This document shows positions 35,494 through 44,800 of a stretch of DNA of 64,000 bases, in pieces. The position numbers were made by a program, and so were the translations under genes. Positions within the stretch are counted from its first letter, which is position 1; each line of letters begins with the position of its first letter. The notes beneath the pieces were generated by a model. The model searched no databases and had not been told where the DNA came from. It saw only the letters and a list, made by a program, of their open reading frames with translations. The stretch comes from Streptomyces sp. NBC_00878 (GTDB lineage: Bacteria; Actinomycetota; Actinomycetes; Streptomycetales; Streptomycetaceae): the NCBI RefSeq assembly GCF_026341515.1, contig NZ_JAPEOK010000001.1, forward strand, positions 4,216,001 to 4,280,000, in the 5' to 3' direction.

Positions 35494-37017
35494 TCAGCCG
35501 CGGACCTGGCCCAGCCACTGGAGGGTTCGGCTGACCTCCGCGACCAGGGGATGGCCGGGGCCCCGCAGGCGTTCGACGTCGTACTGGAGGCGGGCCAGGG
35601 TGTCGTGGGCGGCGGCGCGGTCGCCGAGGGCGAGCAGCAGGTGGCCGATGCGGCGGCGGACCTCGAAGGAGAGCTCGGCGTCCTGGGCGACGTACTGGTT
35701 CTCGTAGTACGGGAGCAGCGAGCGGTACTCGGCGAGCGCGGACGCCGGTTCCCCGAGCTGTTCCAGGCACTGGGCGGCGTCGTAGCGGAAGCGCAGGGAC
35801 TGCGGGTCGGCCTGGCCGGCCTCGGAGGCGCGCTCGTCGGCGAGGAGACGCAGTTCGGGCAGAGCGCGGCGGTACTGGCCGTCGTCCATCAACGTGGCCG
35901 CGTACTGCTTGCGCAGGGTGCGGACGACGGGTGAGTGCTTGCCGTGCTGGGCGGCGGCGGCCGGGAGGATGCCGCCGAGGATGTCGACGGCCTGGGTGAT
36001 GCGGCCTTCGTCGAGGAGGCGCTTGACCTCGTCGACGGCGCCCGCGACGTCGGGCTTGTCGGCGGCCGGGGTGGCCTGCGGCTGGGGCGCGGGGGTCCGG
36101 GCGCGGTCCGGCCAGGGGGCGTGCGGGCGCAGGAAGGGGCGCGTGGGGTCGAGCGAGCCGCCGGACGGGATCCCGCGCGCGGGAAGCAGCGGCAGCAGCT
36201 GCTCGTACGTCTCCTGCGCGGAGTCCGGGCGGTGTTGCGGGTCCTTGGCGAGCAGGCGCAGGACGAGCGCCTCCAGCGCCTCCGGGACCTCGGGGCGCAG
36301 CTGGCGGACCGGCACGGGCGGCTCGTAGAGGTGGCGGTGGAGCACGCCGAGGGCGGTGGAACCCGAGAACGGCACGTCTCCGCTGAGCAGTTCGTGCAGC
36401 AGCACCCCGAGCGCGTACAGATCCGTGTACGGGCCGACCGCGCCGCCCATCGCCTGTTCGGGGGCCATGTAGGCGGGCGAGCCGATGGGAGAACCGGTGT
36501 GGGTGAGGCGGGTGGTGTCCGTGTCCATGACCGATGCGACGCCGAGGTCGAGGACGGTGACCGTGCCGTCCTGCTTGACCATCACGTTCCGCGGCTTGAG
36601 GTCGCGGTGGACGATCGGCACGGCGTGCACCGCGGACAGCACGGCGCACAGCTGCGCGGCGACCGAGACGGCCCACTGCCAGGGGTACGGGTCGTGGTCG
36701 GCGAGGTGGCCGGCGAGGTCGACGCCGTCGACGTACTGCATGACGAGGAACAGCTCCTCGCCCTCGCTGCCCGCGTCGTGGACGGTGACCAGGCCGGGGT
36801 GGTCGACCTGGGCGGTGACGCGGCACTCACGCACGAAGCGGCGGCGCAGTTCGTCGGCCTCGGCGCCCGCGACCTTGTCGGGGCGGAGCAGTTTGACGGC
36901 GACGCGCCGGTCGAGGCGCTGGTCGTACGCCGTCCACACCTGGCCCATGCCGCCCTGTCCGATGAGCGTGGACAGTTCGTAGCGGCCGGTGATCACCCGC
37001 CCCGGCGCCACGGTCAC
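35494..37017 (-). CDS. Serine/threonine protein kinase with TPR-like C-terminus
   Basis: 507 aa, GTG at 37017. Hanks-type kinase domain 1-270: glycine loop GQGGMG (20-25), Lys42, HRDLKPRN (137-144), DLG (157-159, in place of DFG) and APEQ. A Pro-rich linker follows and the last 200 residues look like TPR repeats (QYRRALPELRLLADE, ALAEYRSLLPYYENQY). There is no transmembrane helix or PASTA domain, so it is cytosolic. Its start overlaps the stop of the membrane protein gene upstream (GTGA), implying coupled translation. Confidence 0.9.
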   Translation of the reverse strand: MTVAPGRVITGRYELSTLIGQGGMGQVWTAYDQRLDRRVAVKLLRPDKVAGAEADELRRRFVRECRVTAQVDHPGLVTVHDAGSEGEELFLVMQYVDGVDLAGHLADHDPYPWQWAVSVAAQLCAVLSAVHAVPIVHRDLKPRNVMVKQDGTVTVLDLGVASVMDTDTTRLTHTGSPIGSPAYMAPEQAMGGAVGPYTDLYALGVLLHELLSGDVPFSGSTALGVLHRHLYEPPVPVRQLRPEVPEALEALVLRLLAKDPQHRPDSAQETYEQLLPLLPARGIPSGGSLDPTRPFLRPHAPWPDRARTPAPQPQATPAADKPDVAGAVDEVKRLLDEGRITQAVDILGGILPAAAAQHGKHSPVVRTLRKQYAATLMDDGQYRRALPELRLLADERASEAGQADPQSLRFRYDAAQCLEQLGEPASALAEYRSLLPYYENQYVAQDAELSFEVRRRIGHLLLALGDRAAAHDTLARLQYDVERLRGPGHPLVAEVSRTLQWLGQVRG

Positions 37018-37640
37018 CTGCCGTCCTCGTGCTTGCGGAGATAGTCACTCAGCTCGTCGAGCTCGGCGCGCACCTGGTCGATACGGGCGGGCGCGGGGCG
37101 CTGCGGCGGCGGGGTCGGGGTTGGTGTGGGGGTCGGTATGGGGGTCCCGGGCGCGGCGGGCTGGGGTATCGGCGCCATCGGCGCCATCGGGGGCACCGGG
37201 GTGTGCGGGCCCGTCGCGGCGGCGTACGGCGGCTGCGGATACCCGTACACGGGCGGGGCGGGCCGCTGGTGCAGCGGGTGTCCCGCTGCCGCCTGGCCCA
37301 GCTGGTGGAAATGGCGGATGTCCGCCGCGAGGTAGTACGAGATCACGATCACGAGCGAGCCCAGGAGCAGGGCGAAACCCAACCCGCCGCCGACCGTGTG
37401 GATCTCCTCGCCGGGCTCGGTGGCGAGCAGGACGATGCCGAGGACCTCGGCCGCCAGGGCGGCCACGAACAGCCCCCAGTCGAGCGACCTGCGGGTCACG
37501 AGCGCCAGGCGCAGCATCATCGTCCAAGCGAGCAGACCGAAGCTGCAGACGGAGATCGTCACGAACAGCACGCGCAGGAAGACCAGCAACCCGGTCGAGG
37601 GTGGCGGCGTCACCGGCTGCGCCTGGCCGTGGCCTTGCAT
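37014..37640 (-). CDS. Membrane protein coupled to the kinase
   Basis: 208 aa. Three to four transmembrane helices in 18-110, then a Pro-rich cytosolic segment with a PTPTPTPTP run and a C-terminal helical tail (RIDQVRAELDELSDYLRKHE). No family recognised. The kinase start codon lies inside its stop, so it may anchor or sense for the kinase; this is inference from coupling. Confidence 0.75.
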   Translation of the reverse strand: MQGHGQAQPVTPPPSTGLLVFLRVLFVTISVCSFGLLAWTMMLRLALVTRRSLDWGLFVAALAAEVLGIVLLATEPGEEIHTVGGGLGFALLLGSLVIVISYYLAADIRHFHQLGQAAAGHPLHQRPAPPVYGYPQPPYAAATGPHTPVPPMAPMAPIPQPAAPGTPIPTPTPTPTPPPQRPAPARIDQVRAELDELSDYLRKHEDGR

Positions 37641-37849
37641 GGTTGCTCCTGGAAGCCTGATGAGGGCGGACGAAAGACGAACCTATGAGTTGGAAGTCCG
37701 AGCGTATAGGCCGACAAGGACAAGTGTTCCCGGGTTGTACCGAACCGTTGTCGTGCTGAGCGCTTCGCCCGTCCCAACCGCCTCAGCCGGGCGCGACCGT
37801 GCCCGCCGTACACACCGCGGCGGACCTCACCGGTCGCGACCGGTGCGCC

Positions 37850-38593
37850 TCATAGTGCGTGCCGCACCCACACGTTGGGCTCGACATACACCGCGTACCC
37901 GCGCCGCGGCTCGCAGTGCACGGGCACCAGCGCCCCGGGCACCTCGACCTGACCCTCCTCGTCGAACGGCAGCCCCGTCCACGCCCGCCACTCGTCGAGC
38001 GACGCCGCCACGGTCATCGACGCCGGCGCCACCGCCTCGATACGCGCGCCCGCCCGGACGTGGACCCGCAGCCACGGGTCGTACGGCAGCCCGTCGCCGC
38101 GCGTCCGGAACGCGTACTCCGCCATCTCCGTACGCGGCTCCAGGTGCTTGGCGCTCGGGCGCACCGGGGCGACCACCTCGTCGAAACCGCGCGCCAGGGC
38201 GTTGTCGCGCATCGCGGAGAGCATGCGGCCCGACAGACCGGTGCCCTGGGCGTGCGGGGCGACGACGATCGAGATCGCGCTCACCGTGTCGGGGGTGATG
38301 CCGTGGCGCCGGTCGGAGAACGCCCACACCAGCGCCTCGTCCCAGCCCCGCGCCGGCAGCTCGCCCCGGTCCTCGTCCGCGAGGGCGAACGGCACGCTGT
38401 AGGCGTGCGCGACCACCTCGCCGCGCTCGTCCTCGGCGAACAGCACGTACTCCGGCAGCTCGGTGGCGATCCGGCCGTAGTGCGCGTTGCCGACGGGGTC
38501 GTTGCGCAGGAACTCGGGCCAGGTGTCCGCCATCCCCGTCACCTGGCCGTACTTCTCGGGCCGCTCGGCGAGACTCGCCACCGTCAACTCCAT
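37850..38593 (-). CDS. GNAT-family N-acetyltransferase
   Basis: 247 aa from ATG 38593 (a GTG three codons earlier is possible). The acetyl-CoA loop is in VVAPHAQGTGLSGRMLSAMRDNA (family pattern Q/RxxGxG/A). The C-terminal 60 residues extend beyond the basic fold. The substrate is unknown. The 3' gap 37641-37849 shows no other gene; the gene is monocistronic. Confidence 0.75.
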   Translation of the reverse strand: MELTVASLAERPEKYGQVTGMADTWPEFLRNDPVGNAHYGRIATELPEYVLFAEDERGEVVAHAYSVPFALADEDRGELPARGWDEALVWAFSDRRHGITPDTVSAISIVVAPHAQGTGLSGRMLSAMRDNALARGFDEVVAPVRPSAKHLEPRTEMAEYAFRTRGDGLPYDPWLRVHVRAGARIEAVAPASMTVAASLDEWRAWTGLPFDEEGQVEVPGALVPVHCEPRRGYAVYVEPNVWVRHAL

Positions 38594-38717
38594 GCCGGAC
38601 ACCGTAGGCGGCGGCTCACCGCGGACGGAACCGATAGGCGCGCCATGGAATCGAGGTGCGCGCCGCGGAGCGGAATGGTCTTGGCTCGCACAAATCCGGA
38701 ACAGGTCCCCCTGAACC

Positions 38718-38980
38718 GGCCCAGCTCGCCTGGACCGACTCAGCCCCTCGGAACCAGCTCACCTCGCGTTGGACCGACTCACCTCGCGCCACCCACTCAC
38801 CTCGCGCCGAACCGACTCAGCTCGCGTTGGACCGACTCAGCTCGCCCGGCACCGGCCCTGGTTGCCCGGCACCGGCCCAGCTCGCCCGGCACCGGCCCAG
38901 CTTGCCCGGGAAGCAGCTCAGCTTGCCCGGGAACCGGCCCAGCTTGCCCGGGAAGCAGCTCAGCTCGCGCGGAACCGGCT
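38718..38980. repeat. Degenerate tandem array, 20-21 bp period
   Basis: About a dozen units, alternating GACCGACTCA(G/C)CTCGCG-type and GCCCGGCACCGGCCCAGCT-type, run through the gap between the GNAT and HNH genes and over the last seven codons of the HNH gene. The three best copies are at 38839-38898. No gene lies in 38594-38959. Confidence 0.8.
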
Positions 38981-39679
38981 CGGTGCCTGGGTCGACGTTC
39001 CCCCGGAGGGGAGCTGCTGCCCCGGGCAGCCGGACAGCACCCGCTTCATGGCGTCCTTCTCGGCGGCGGTGACCCACAGCCCGTACTTCTTCTTCACGGC
39101 CACCTGCCGGGCCACGTATGTGCAGCGGTACGCCTTGTAGGGCGGGAGCCAGGTCGCCGTGTCCCCGTCGCCCTTGCTGCGGTTGCGGCCGGCGTCGACG
39201 GCGAGGAGGTTCAGCGGATCGTTGGCCAGTGCTATCCGTTTGCTCGCGTCCCACTTCTGGGCGCCCTTCACCCAGGCGTCAGACAGCGCGACGAGATGGT
39301 CTATGTCGACCTCGCTGCGGCCTCCTCGTACGAAGGTCACGTCCTCGTTGGTGTAAGGGTCGGGGTCGAGCGTCCCGGACCTCACCTCGCAGTCACCGTC
39401 GCTGAACTTCACCTCCTTCAAGTCCCGCTTGAGTACGTCGTCTCGGGTGTCGCAGCCGTTCGAGTCCGTGTCGGCCCAGGGGCTGCCGAACTTGTCCCGG
39501 TCGTATCCCGTCTTGGGCGCCCGTCCCTTGACGGTCAGTTCATCGACAGCGGTGAGGGCGGCTCCGCCCCCGCTCGCCGCCGTCTCCTCGGGGCCGGCCG
39601 TACCCGTCGTCTCGGCGGTGCAGCCGGTCGCGGCCAGCAGCAGCACCGCGGCTCCAGCGACCCTGGTCCAGAGCGTCAC
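38960..39679 (-). CDS. Secreted HNH endonuclease lipoprotein (DUF1524/GmrSD C-terminal type)
   Basis: 239 aa, GTG at 39679 after GGGAGGGAG. A lipobox (AATGC at about 20) predicts export and lipid anchoring. The nuclease core shows VDIDHLVALSDAW (His metal site), DPLNLLAVDAGRNRSKGD and a paired-cysteine C-terminal half. These secreted HNH proteins are common in Streptomyces and probably degrade external DNA. The final residues (STQAPSRFRAS) come from the adjacent tandem array and may be recent. Confidence 0.87.
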   Translation of the reverse strand: MTLWTRVAGAAVLLLAATGCTAETTGTAGPEETAASGGGAALTAVDELTVKGRAPKTGYDRDKFGSPWADTDSNGCDTRDDVLKRDLKEVKFSDGDCEVRSGTLDPDPYTNEDVTFVRGGRSEVDIDHLVALSDAWVKGAQKWDASKRIALANDPLNLLAVDAGRNRSKGDGDTATWLPPYKAYRCTYVARQVAVKKKYGLWVTAAEKDAMKRVLSGCPGQQLPSGGTSTQAPSRFRAS

Positions 39680-39898
39680 GGCGCTCCCTCCCCTTGCTTG
39701 CCCCTGTCCGCCCTGAGCGGGCGGCTTTTCCCTGCACCTCACCGTACTGGCCAGGGGCTGAGGCGATAACAGGCGGAGAGCGGGCTTCAACGGACTTCAA
39801 CGGGCAAGTGGTGCACGACCGGCGTGACGCCGGTGGTGACCGGGAGTGGGGCGTCCCCGGCACGCTGCCTTAGCGGCCGGCCACCAACCACCCACCAC

Positions 39899-39978
39899 CG
39901 ACCTCGACCTCGGCCACGACCTCGACCACGACCTCGACCTCGACCTCGACCACATTCGCCGTCGCCGTCGCCGTCGCC
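39899..39978. repeat. CGACCT/CGACCA hexamer run and GCCGTC run
   Basis: 39899-39952 is built from CGACCT and CGACCA hexamers, then CGCCGT units to 39978, ending just before the stop of the next minus-strand gene at 39985. The gap 39680-39984 holds no gene. Confidence 0.8.
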
Positions 39979-39984
39979 AGCACC

Positions 39985-40887
39985 TCACACCTTCCCGATC
40001 CCCAACGTCGTCTCCGACGGAAGCAGTCCTGATCCGAGTACCGCCACCCAGAACTCCCCCAGCAGATCGGCGAGTCGGCCGGTGGCGTCCGGGCCCAGCG
40101 CCCGCCAGGGTGCGGCGGCCAGCTCGTCGGTGTGTCGCTCCACCTCCTGCCGGAGGGCACGGCCGGCGTCCGTCGCGGTGCCGTCGTCGGCCAACAGGCC
40201 CCGCGCGACGAGCCGTTCACCCGCCGCCGACCACTCCCCCGCGCTCCACCCCCGGCTCTCGAACCGCTCCACCGACGCGGCGCCTATCGCCGCGAACGAC
40301 ACGAGCGACTCGACGGGGTCGAGGCCCGCGACGAGCAGCGCGGCCAGATGCCCGTCACCGCGGTGCTCACGCAGGATCGTCGCCGCGTGCCACAACTGCT
40401 GATGCGGGGCTTCCGGCCAGGGCAACTCGGCGTTGGCGGCGGCCAAGGGGCGGCCCGCCGTGTTCACCGACTCGGCCGCGCGGCGGGCGAGAGAGGCGGC
40501 CTCGGCCAGCTCAGGGCTGTCGACACGGTCGCCGAATATCGCTCGATACGCCCGGTCGACGCCCCGCTCCCTCGCCTCGATCGCGGCCTCGGGACTCGCT
40601 ATCCCCCAAGCGGGGGCCATGTGTTCGGCCACCATGCGAGGGCTGAAGCTGTAGAAGGCAGAAGAGACCCGCTCGGCCCCTACCGCGCCCAACGGGGCCG
40701 CCCGCAACGGGAAGTAGCTCGGCCAGCGCTCCCCGACCTCGAAGCCGAGAGCGGTCGCCTCCTCGAAGACCTCCGGCGCGTAGTAGAGCACGGCATGCAG
40801 AGGCTCGATCAGGTGCCACATCTGCCGCACCCTGCCGAGCTCGACTCCTCCCCCGCCCAACACCGCCCCGCCGATGTCCACAGACAT
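39985..40887 (-). CDS. SCO6745-like helical protein
   Basis: 300 aa, ATG at 40887 with AAGGGGG upstream. It starts with the family pattern MWHLIEPLHAVLYYAPEVFE and is alpha-helical throughout, with a winged-helix-like C-terminal part (VERFESRGWSAGEWSAAGER). The biochemical role is not known to me. It is transcribed divergently from a TetR gene with shared operator-like sequence, so it is the probable target of that regulator. Confidence 0.75.
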   Translation of the reverse strand: MSVDIGGAVLGGGGVELGRVRQMWHLIEPLHAVLYYAPEVFEEATALGFEVGERWPSYFPLRAAPLGAVGAERVSSAFYSFSPRMVAEHMAPAWGIASPEAAIEARERGVDRAYRAIFGDRVDSPELAEAASLARRAAESVNTAGRPLAAANAELPWPEAPHQQLWHAATILREHRGDGHLAALLVAGLDPVESLVSFAAIGAASVERFESRGWSAGEWSAAGERLVARGLLADDGTATDAGRALRQEVERHTDELAAAPWRALGPDATGRLADLLGEFWVAVLGSGLLPSETTLGIGKV

Positions 40888-40925
40888 GACGTGCCCCCTT
40901 CGCCCGTTCTCGACCGTCCGACAAC

Positions 40926-40987
40926 TTGACATCGTCTAGATTGCCCGACCCCATCGAACTTGTCAATGCCTAGATTCGGCGTACGCT
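40926..40987. promoter_or_regulatory. Divergent promoters with repeated CTAGATT operator
   Basis: TTGACA (40926) and the inverted TGTCAA (40961) bracket the region; CTAGATT occurs at 40936 and 40970. Plus strand: TTGTCA (40960-40965), 16 bp, TACGCT (40982-40987), seven bases before the TetR ATG, so leaderless. Minus strand: TTGACA (40966-40961), 17 bp, CAATCT. Symmetry suggests the TetR protein binds here. Confidence 0.5.
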
Positions 40988-40994
40988 GCTGACC

Positions 40995-41732
40995 ATGACG
41001 AAGAGCACCCCCATGCCGTCCTCCGGGTCCTCCGGGTCCACGCCGCCCACCCGGCCCGCCCGGCCTTCCGCCAAGTCGGCCAAAGCCACCAAGCCCGCCC
41101 ACACCGGCGAGCCCGCCGAGCCCACCGAGCCCGCCGAGCCCTCGGCCAAGTCCTCCGCCAAATCCGGCGAGCGCCGCGCCTACCACCACGGGGACCTCCG
41201 CCGCGCCATCGTGACGGCCGCGCTCGACGCCATCTCCGCCGAGGGCCCCTCCGCGCTGAGCCTGCGGGACCTGGCCCGCCGCGCGGGTGTCTCGCACGCG
41301 GCACCGGCCCACCACTTCAAGGACCGCACCGGTCTGCTGACGGCGATCGCGGCGGAGGGTTACGCGCTTCTGGCAGCCACGCTCGCGGAGGCCGCGGATC
41401 TACGGGACGCGGGCGTGCGCTACGTCCACTTCGCGCGCGAACACCCGGCCCACTTTCAGGTGATGTTCACACCGGAGCTGCTGCGCGGGAACGACCTGGA
41501 GCTGACGACGGCCCGCGCTCTCGCGGGCGGGCGTCTGCGCGACGCCGTCTCGGCCGTCCCGCCCGAGGGCCGCGGCGCCGACGCCCGCCTCGCCGGCGTG
41601 GCCGCCTGGTCCCTGGCCCACGGCTTCGCCACGCTGCTGCTCAGCCACAACCTGGACGGACCGCTGGACGGCCAGGACGACCCCGAGGACGTCTTCCGCA
41701 CGCTCAGCGGCATGCTCTTCCGGGCCACCTGA
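40995..41732 (+). CDS. TetR-family regulator with long disordered N-terminus
   Basis: 245 aa. The first 58 residues are Ser/Pro/Thr/Lys/Ala-rich with AEPTEPAEP repeats; the helix-turn-helix lies at about 62-110 (AYHHGDLRRAIVTAALDAIS, LRDLARRAGVSHAAPAHHFK), and the C-terminal ligand domain resembles TetR_C_13 (WHG-like). The ATG at 40995 is supported by the leaderless promoter; a start near residue 58 is the alternative. Divergent from the SCO6745-like gene, its likely target. Confidence 0.85.
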   Translation: MTKSTPMPSSGSSGSTPPTRPARPSAKSAKATKPAHTGEPAEPTEPAEPSAKSSAKSGERRAYHHGDLRRAIVTAALDAISAEGPSALSLRDLARRAGVSHAAPAHHFKDRTGLLTAIAAEGYALLAATLAEAADLRDAGVRYVHFAREHPAHFQVMFTPELLRGNDLELTTARALAGGRLRDAVSAVPPEGRGADARLAGVAAWSLAHGFATLLLSHNLDGPLDGQDDPEDVFRTLSGMLFRAT

Positions 41733-41751
41733 CCTTCCGGGCCATCCGCCC

Positions 41752-41831
41752 CTCCGTCCACATGGCCCTCCGTCCACATGGCCCTCCGTCCACATGGCCC
41801 TCCGTCCACGTGGCCTTCCGTCAAGGTGACC
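41752..41831. repeat. Five 16-bp tandem repeats
   Basis: CTCCGTCCACATGGCC three times from 41752, then CTCCGTCCACGTGGCC and TTCCGTCAAGGTGACC. It sits between the convergent TetR and mfd genes. Confidence 0.9.
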
Positions 41832-41899
41832 TTCCGCCAACGCGATCCAGCGGGTCCGCTCACGAGCCCTCACGAGCCCTCACGAGACCTCACGAGCCC

Positions 41900-44800
41900 T
41901 CAAGACCCCAGAATCGACGCCAGGAACTCCCCGGTCCACCCCAGCAACTCCCGCCCGACCAGCGGCTTGCCGCCCACCTTCGCCGTCTTCGGGCGGGGCA
42001 CCAGCACCTGGTGCGCGGCCGGCTTGATCACGGTGCCCGGATACAGCCGCTTGAGACGCAGCTCCTGCGACTCCCTCAACTCCACCGGCGCGAAGCGGAT
42101 GTTGTTGCCCTGGAGGACGATCTCGCCGACACCGCACGCACGCGCGAGCATCCGCAGCCCCGCCACCAGCAACAGGTTCTCCACCGGCTCGGGCAACTTG
42201 CCGTAGCGGTCGACGAGTTCCTCGCGTACCGCCTTGACGTCCTCCTCGGAGTTCACCGAGGCGATCGACCGGTACGCCTGCAGCCGCAGCCGCTCGCCCG
42301 GGGCGTAGTCGTGCGGGACGTGCGCGTCGACCGGGAGCTCGATCTTGACCTCCAGCGCCGGCTCCTCCACGACGCCGCCCTCCAGAGAGGCGCGGTAGTC
42401 CGCGACCGCCTCGCCGACCATGCGTACGTACAGGTCGAAGCCGACACCGGCGATGTGACCCGACTGCTCGCCGCCCAGCAGGTTGCCCGCGCCGCGGATC
42501 TCCAGGTCCTTCATGGCCACGTACATGCCCGCGCCCATCTCGGTGTGCTGGGCGATGGTCGCGAGGCGCTCGTGGGCCGTCTCCGTCAGGGGCTTCTCCG
42601 GCGGGTAGAGGAAGTACGCGTACCCCCGCTCCCGGCCACGGCCCACCCGGCCGCGCAGCTGGTGCAGTTGGGAGAGGCCGAAGTTGTCGCCGCGCTCCAC
42701 GATCAGCGTGTTCGCGTTCGAGATGTCGATGCCCGATTCCACGATGGTCGTGGAGACGAGGACGTCGAACTTCTTCTCCCAGAAGTCGACGACGACCTGT
42801 TCCAGGGACTGTTCCGACATCTGGCCGTGGGCGGTCGCGATGCGCGCCTCCGGGACGATCTCGCGGAGCTTCGCGGTCGCCCGGTCGATGGACTCGACTC
42901 GGTTGTGGATGTAGAAGACCTGGCCCTCGCGCAGCAGTTCGCGGCGGATGGCCGCGCCGATCTGCTTCTCCTCGTACGGACCGACGAAGGTCAGGACCGG
43001 GTGGCGCTCCTCCGGGGGTGTCGTGATCGTCGACATCTCCCTGATTCCCGTCACCGCCATCTCCAGCGTGCGCGGGATCGGGGTCGCCGACATCGTCAGC
43101 ACGTCCACGTTCGCGCGCAGCTTCTTCAGCTGCTCCTTGTGCTCGACGCCGAACCGCTGCTCCTCGTCGACGATGACGAGCCCCAGGTCCTTGAACTTGG
43201 TCTCGGCGGAGAAGAGCCGATGTGTGCCGATCACGACGTCGACCGAGCCCTCGCGCAGGCCCTCCAGGGTCGCCTTCGCCTCGGTGTCCGTCTGGAAGCG
43301 GCTCAGCGCCCGGACGTTCACCGGGAATTGCGAGTAGCGCTCGCCGAACGTCCCGAAGTGCTGCTGCACCAGCAGCGTCGTCGGTACGAGGACGGCGACC
43401 TGCTTGCCGTCCTGTACCGCCTTGAAGGCCGCGCGGACCGCGATCTCCGTCTTGCCGTAGCCCACGTCGCCACAGACCAGGCGGTCCATCGGGACCGTCT
43501 TCTCCATGTCCTCCTTGACCTCGGCGATGGTGGTGAGCTGGTCGGGCGTCTCCGCGTACGGGAACGCGTCCTCCAGTTCGCGCTGCCACGGCGTGTCGCC
43601 GCCGAAGGCGTGCCCGGGGGCCGCCATCCGGGCCGAGTACAGCTTGATCAGGTCCGCGGCGATCTCCTTCACCGCCTTCTTGGCGCGCGCCTTGGTCTTC
43701 GTCCAGTCGGCGCCGCCGAGGCGGTGGAGGGTCGGGGCCTCGCCGCCCACGTACTTGGTGATCTGTTCCAGCTGGTCGGTGGGGATGTAGAGGCGGTCGC
43801 CGGGCTGGCCGCGCTTGGCCGGCGCGTACTCGACCACCAGGTACTCGCGGGTCGCGCCCTGCACCGTCCGCTGGACCATCTCGATGTAGCGGCCGACGCC
43901 GTGCTGCTCGTGGACGATGTAGTCGCCGGTTTCGAGGGTGAGCGGGTCGATCGTCTTGCGGCGGCGGGCCGGCATCCGGGCGCCGTCCTTGCCGGCCGCC
44001 TTCTGGCCGGAGATGTCGGTCTCCGTGAGGACGGCGAGCTTCAGCGCCGGGTCGATGAATCCGTAGTCGATCGAGCCGCAGGCCACCTGGACGACGGAGG
44101 GGACGAGCCCGGCGAGGTCCGACTCCAGGCGGGCGGCGATGCCCTCGCCGCCGAGCACCTCGACGGTGCGGGCCGCCGGGCCGTGGGCCTCAGTGACGAA
44201 CACCGTGCGCCAGCCGTCCGCGAGCCAGCCCTTGGTGTCGGCGAGGGCCTTCGCGGTGTCGCCGCGGTACGTCTCCGGCGCGTGCATCCCGAGCTTCAGC
44301 GTGTCCGCGTCCCCCGCCGCGTCGGCGGCGGATGTGAATGTTTCGTCGGCCGCGAACGGGGACACCGACCACCACATCATGTCCAGTTCGCGGGCCCGGT
44401 CCCGTACGTCCGCGATGGACCACAGGGACGCCGCGTCGACGTCGATCGGGGCCTCCCCGCCGCCCGCGGTCGCCGCCCAGGACGCGTGCAGGAACTCCTG
44501 CGAGGTCGCCACCAGGTCCGTCGCGCGCGTGCGCACCCGCTCCGGGTCGCAGACGACGGCCATGGAGCCCTTGGGCAGGACGTCGATGAGCAGTTCCATG
44601 TCGTCGACGAGGACGGGGGCGAGGGACTCCATGCCCTCGACCGCGATGCCCTCGGCGATCTTGCCGAGCAGTTCGCCCAGCTCGGGGTGGGCCTCGGCCA
44701 GCCGGGCCGCCCTCTCCCGTACGTCGTCCGTGAGCAGCAGTTCGCGGCAGGGCGGTGCCCAGAGCCCGTGTGCGGCGACCTCCAGGGACCGCTGGTCGGC

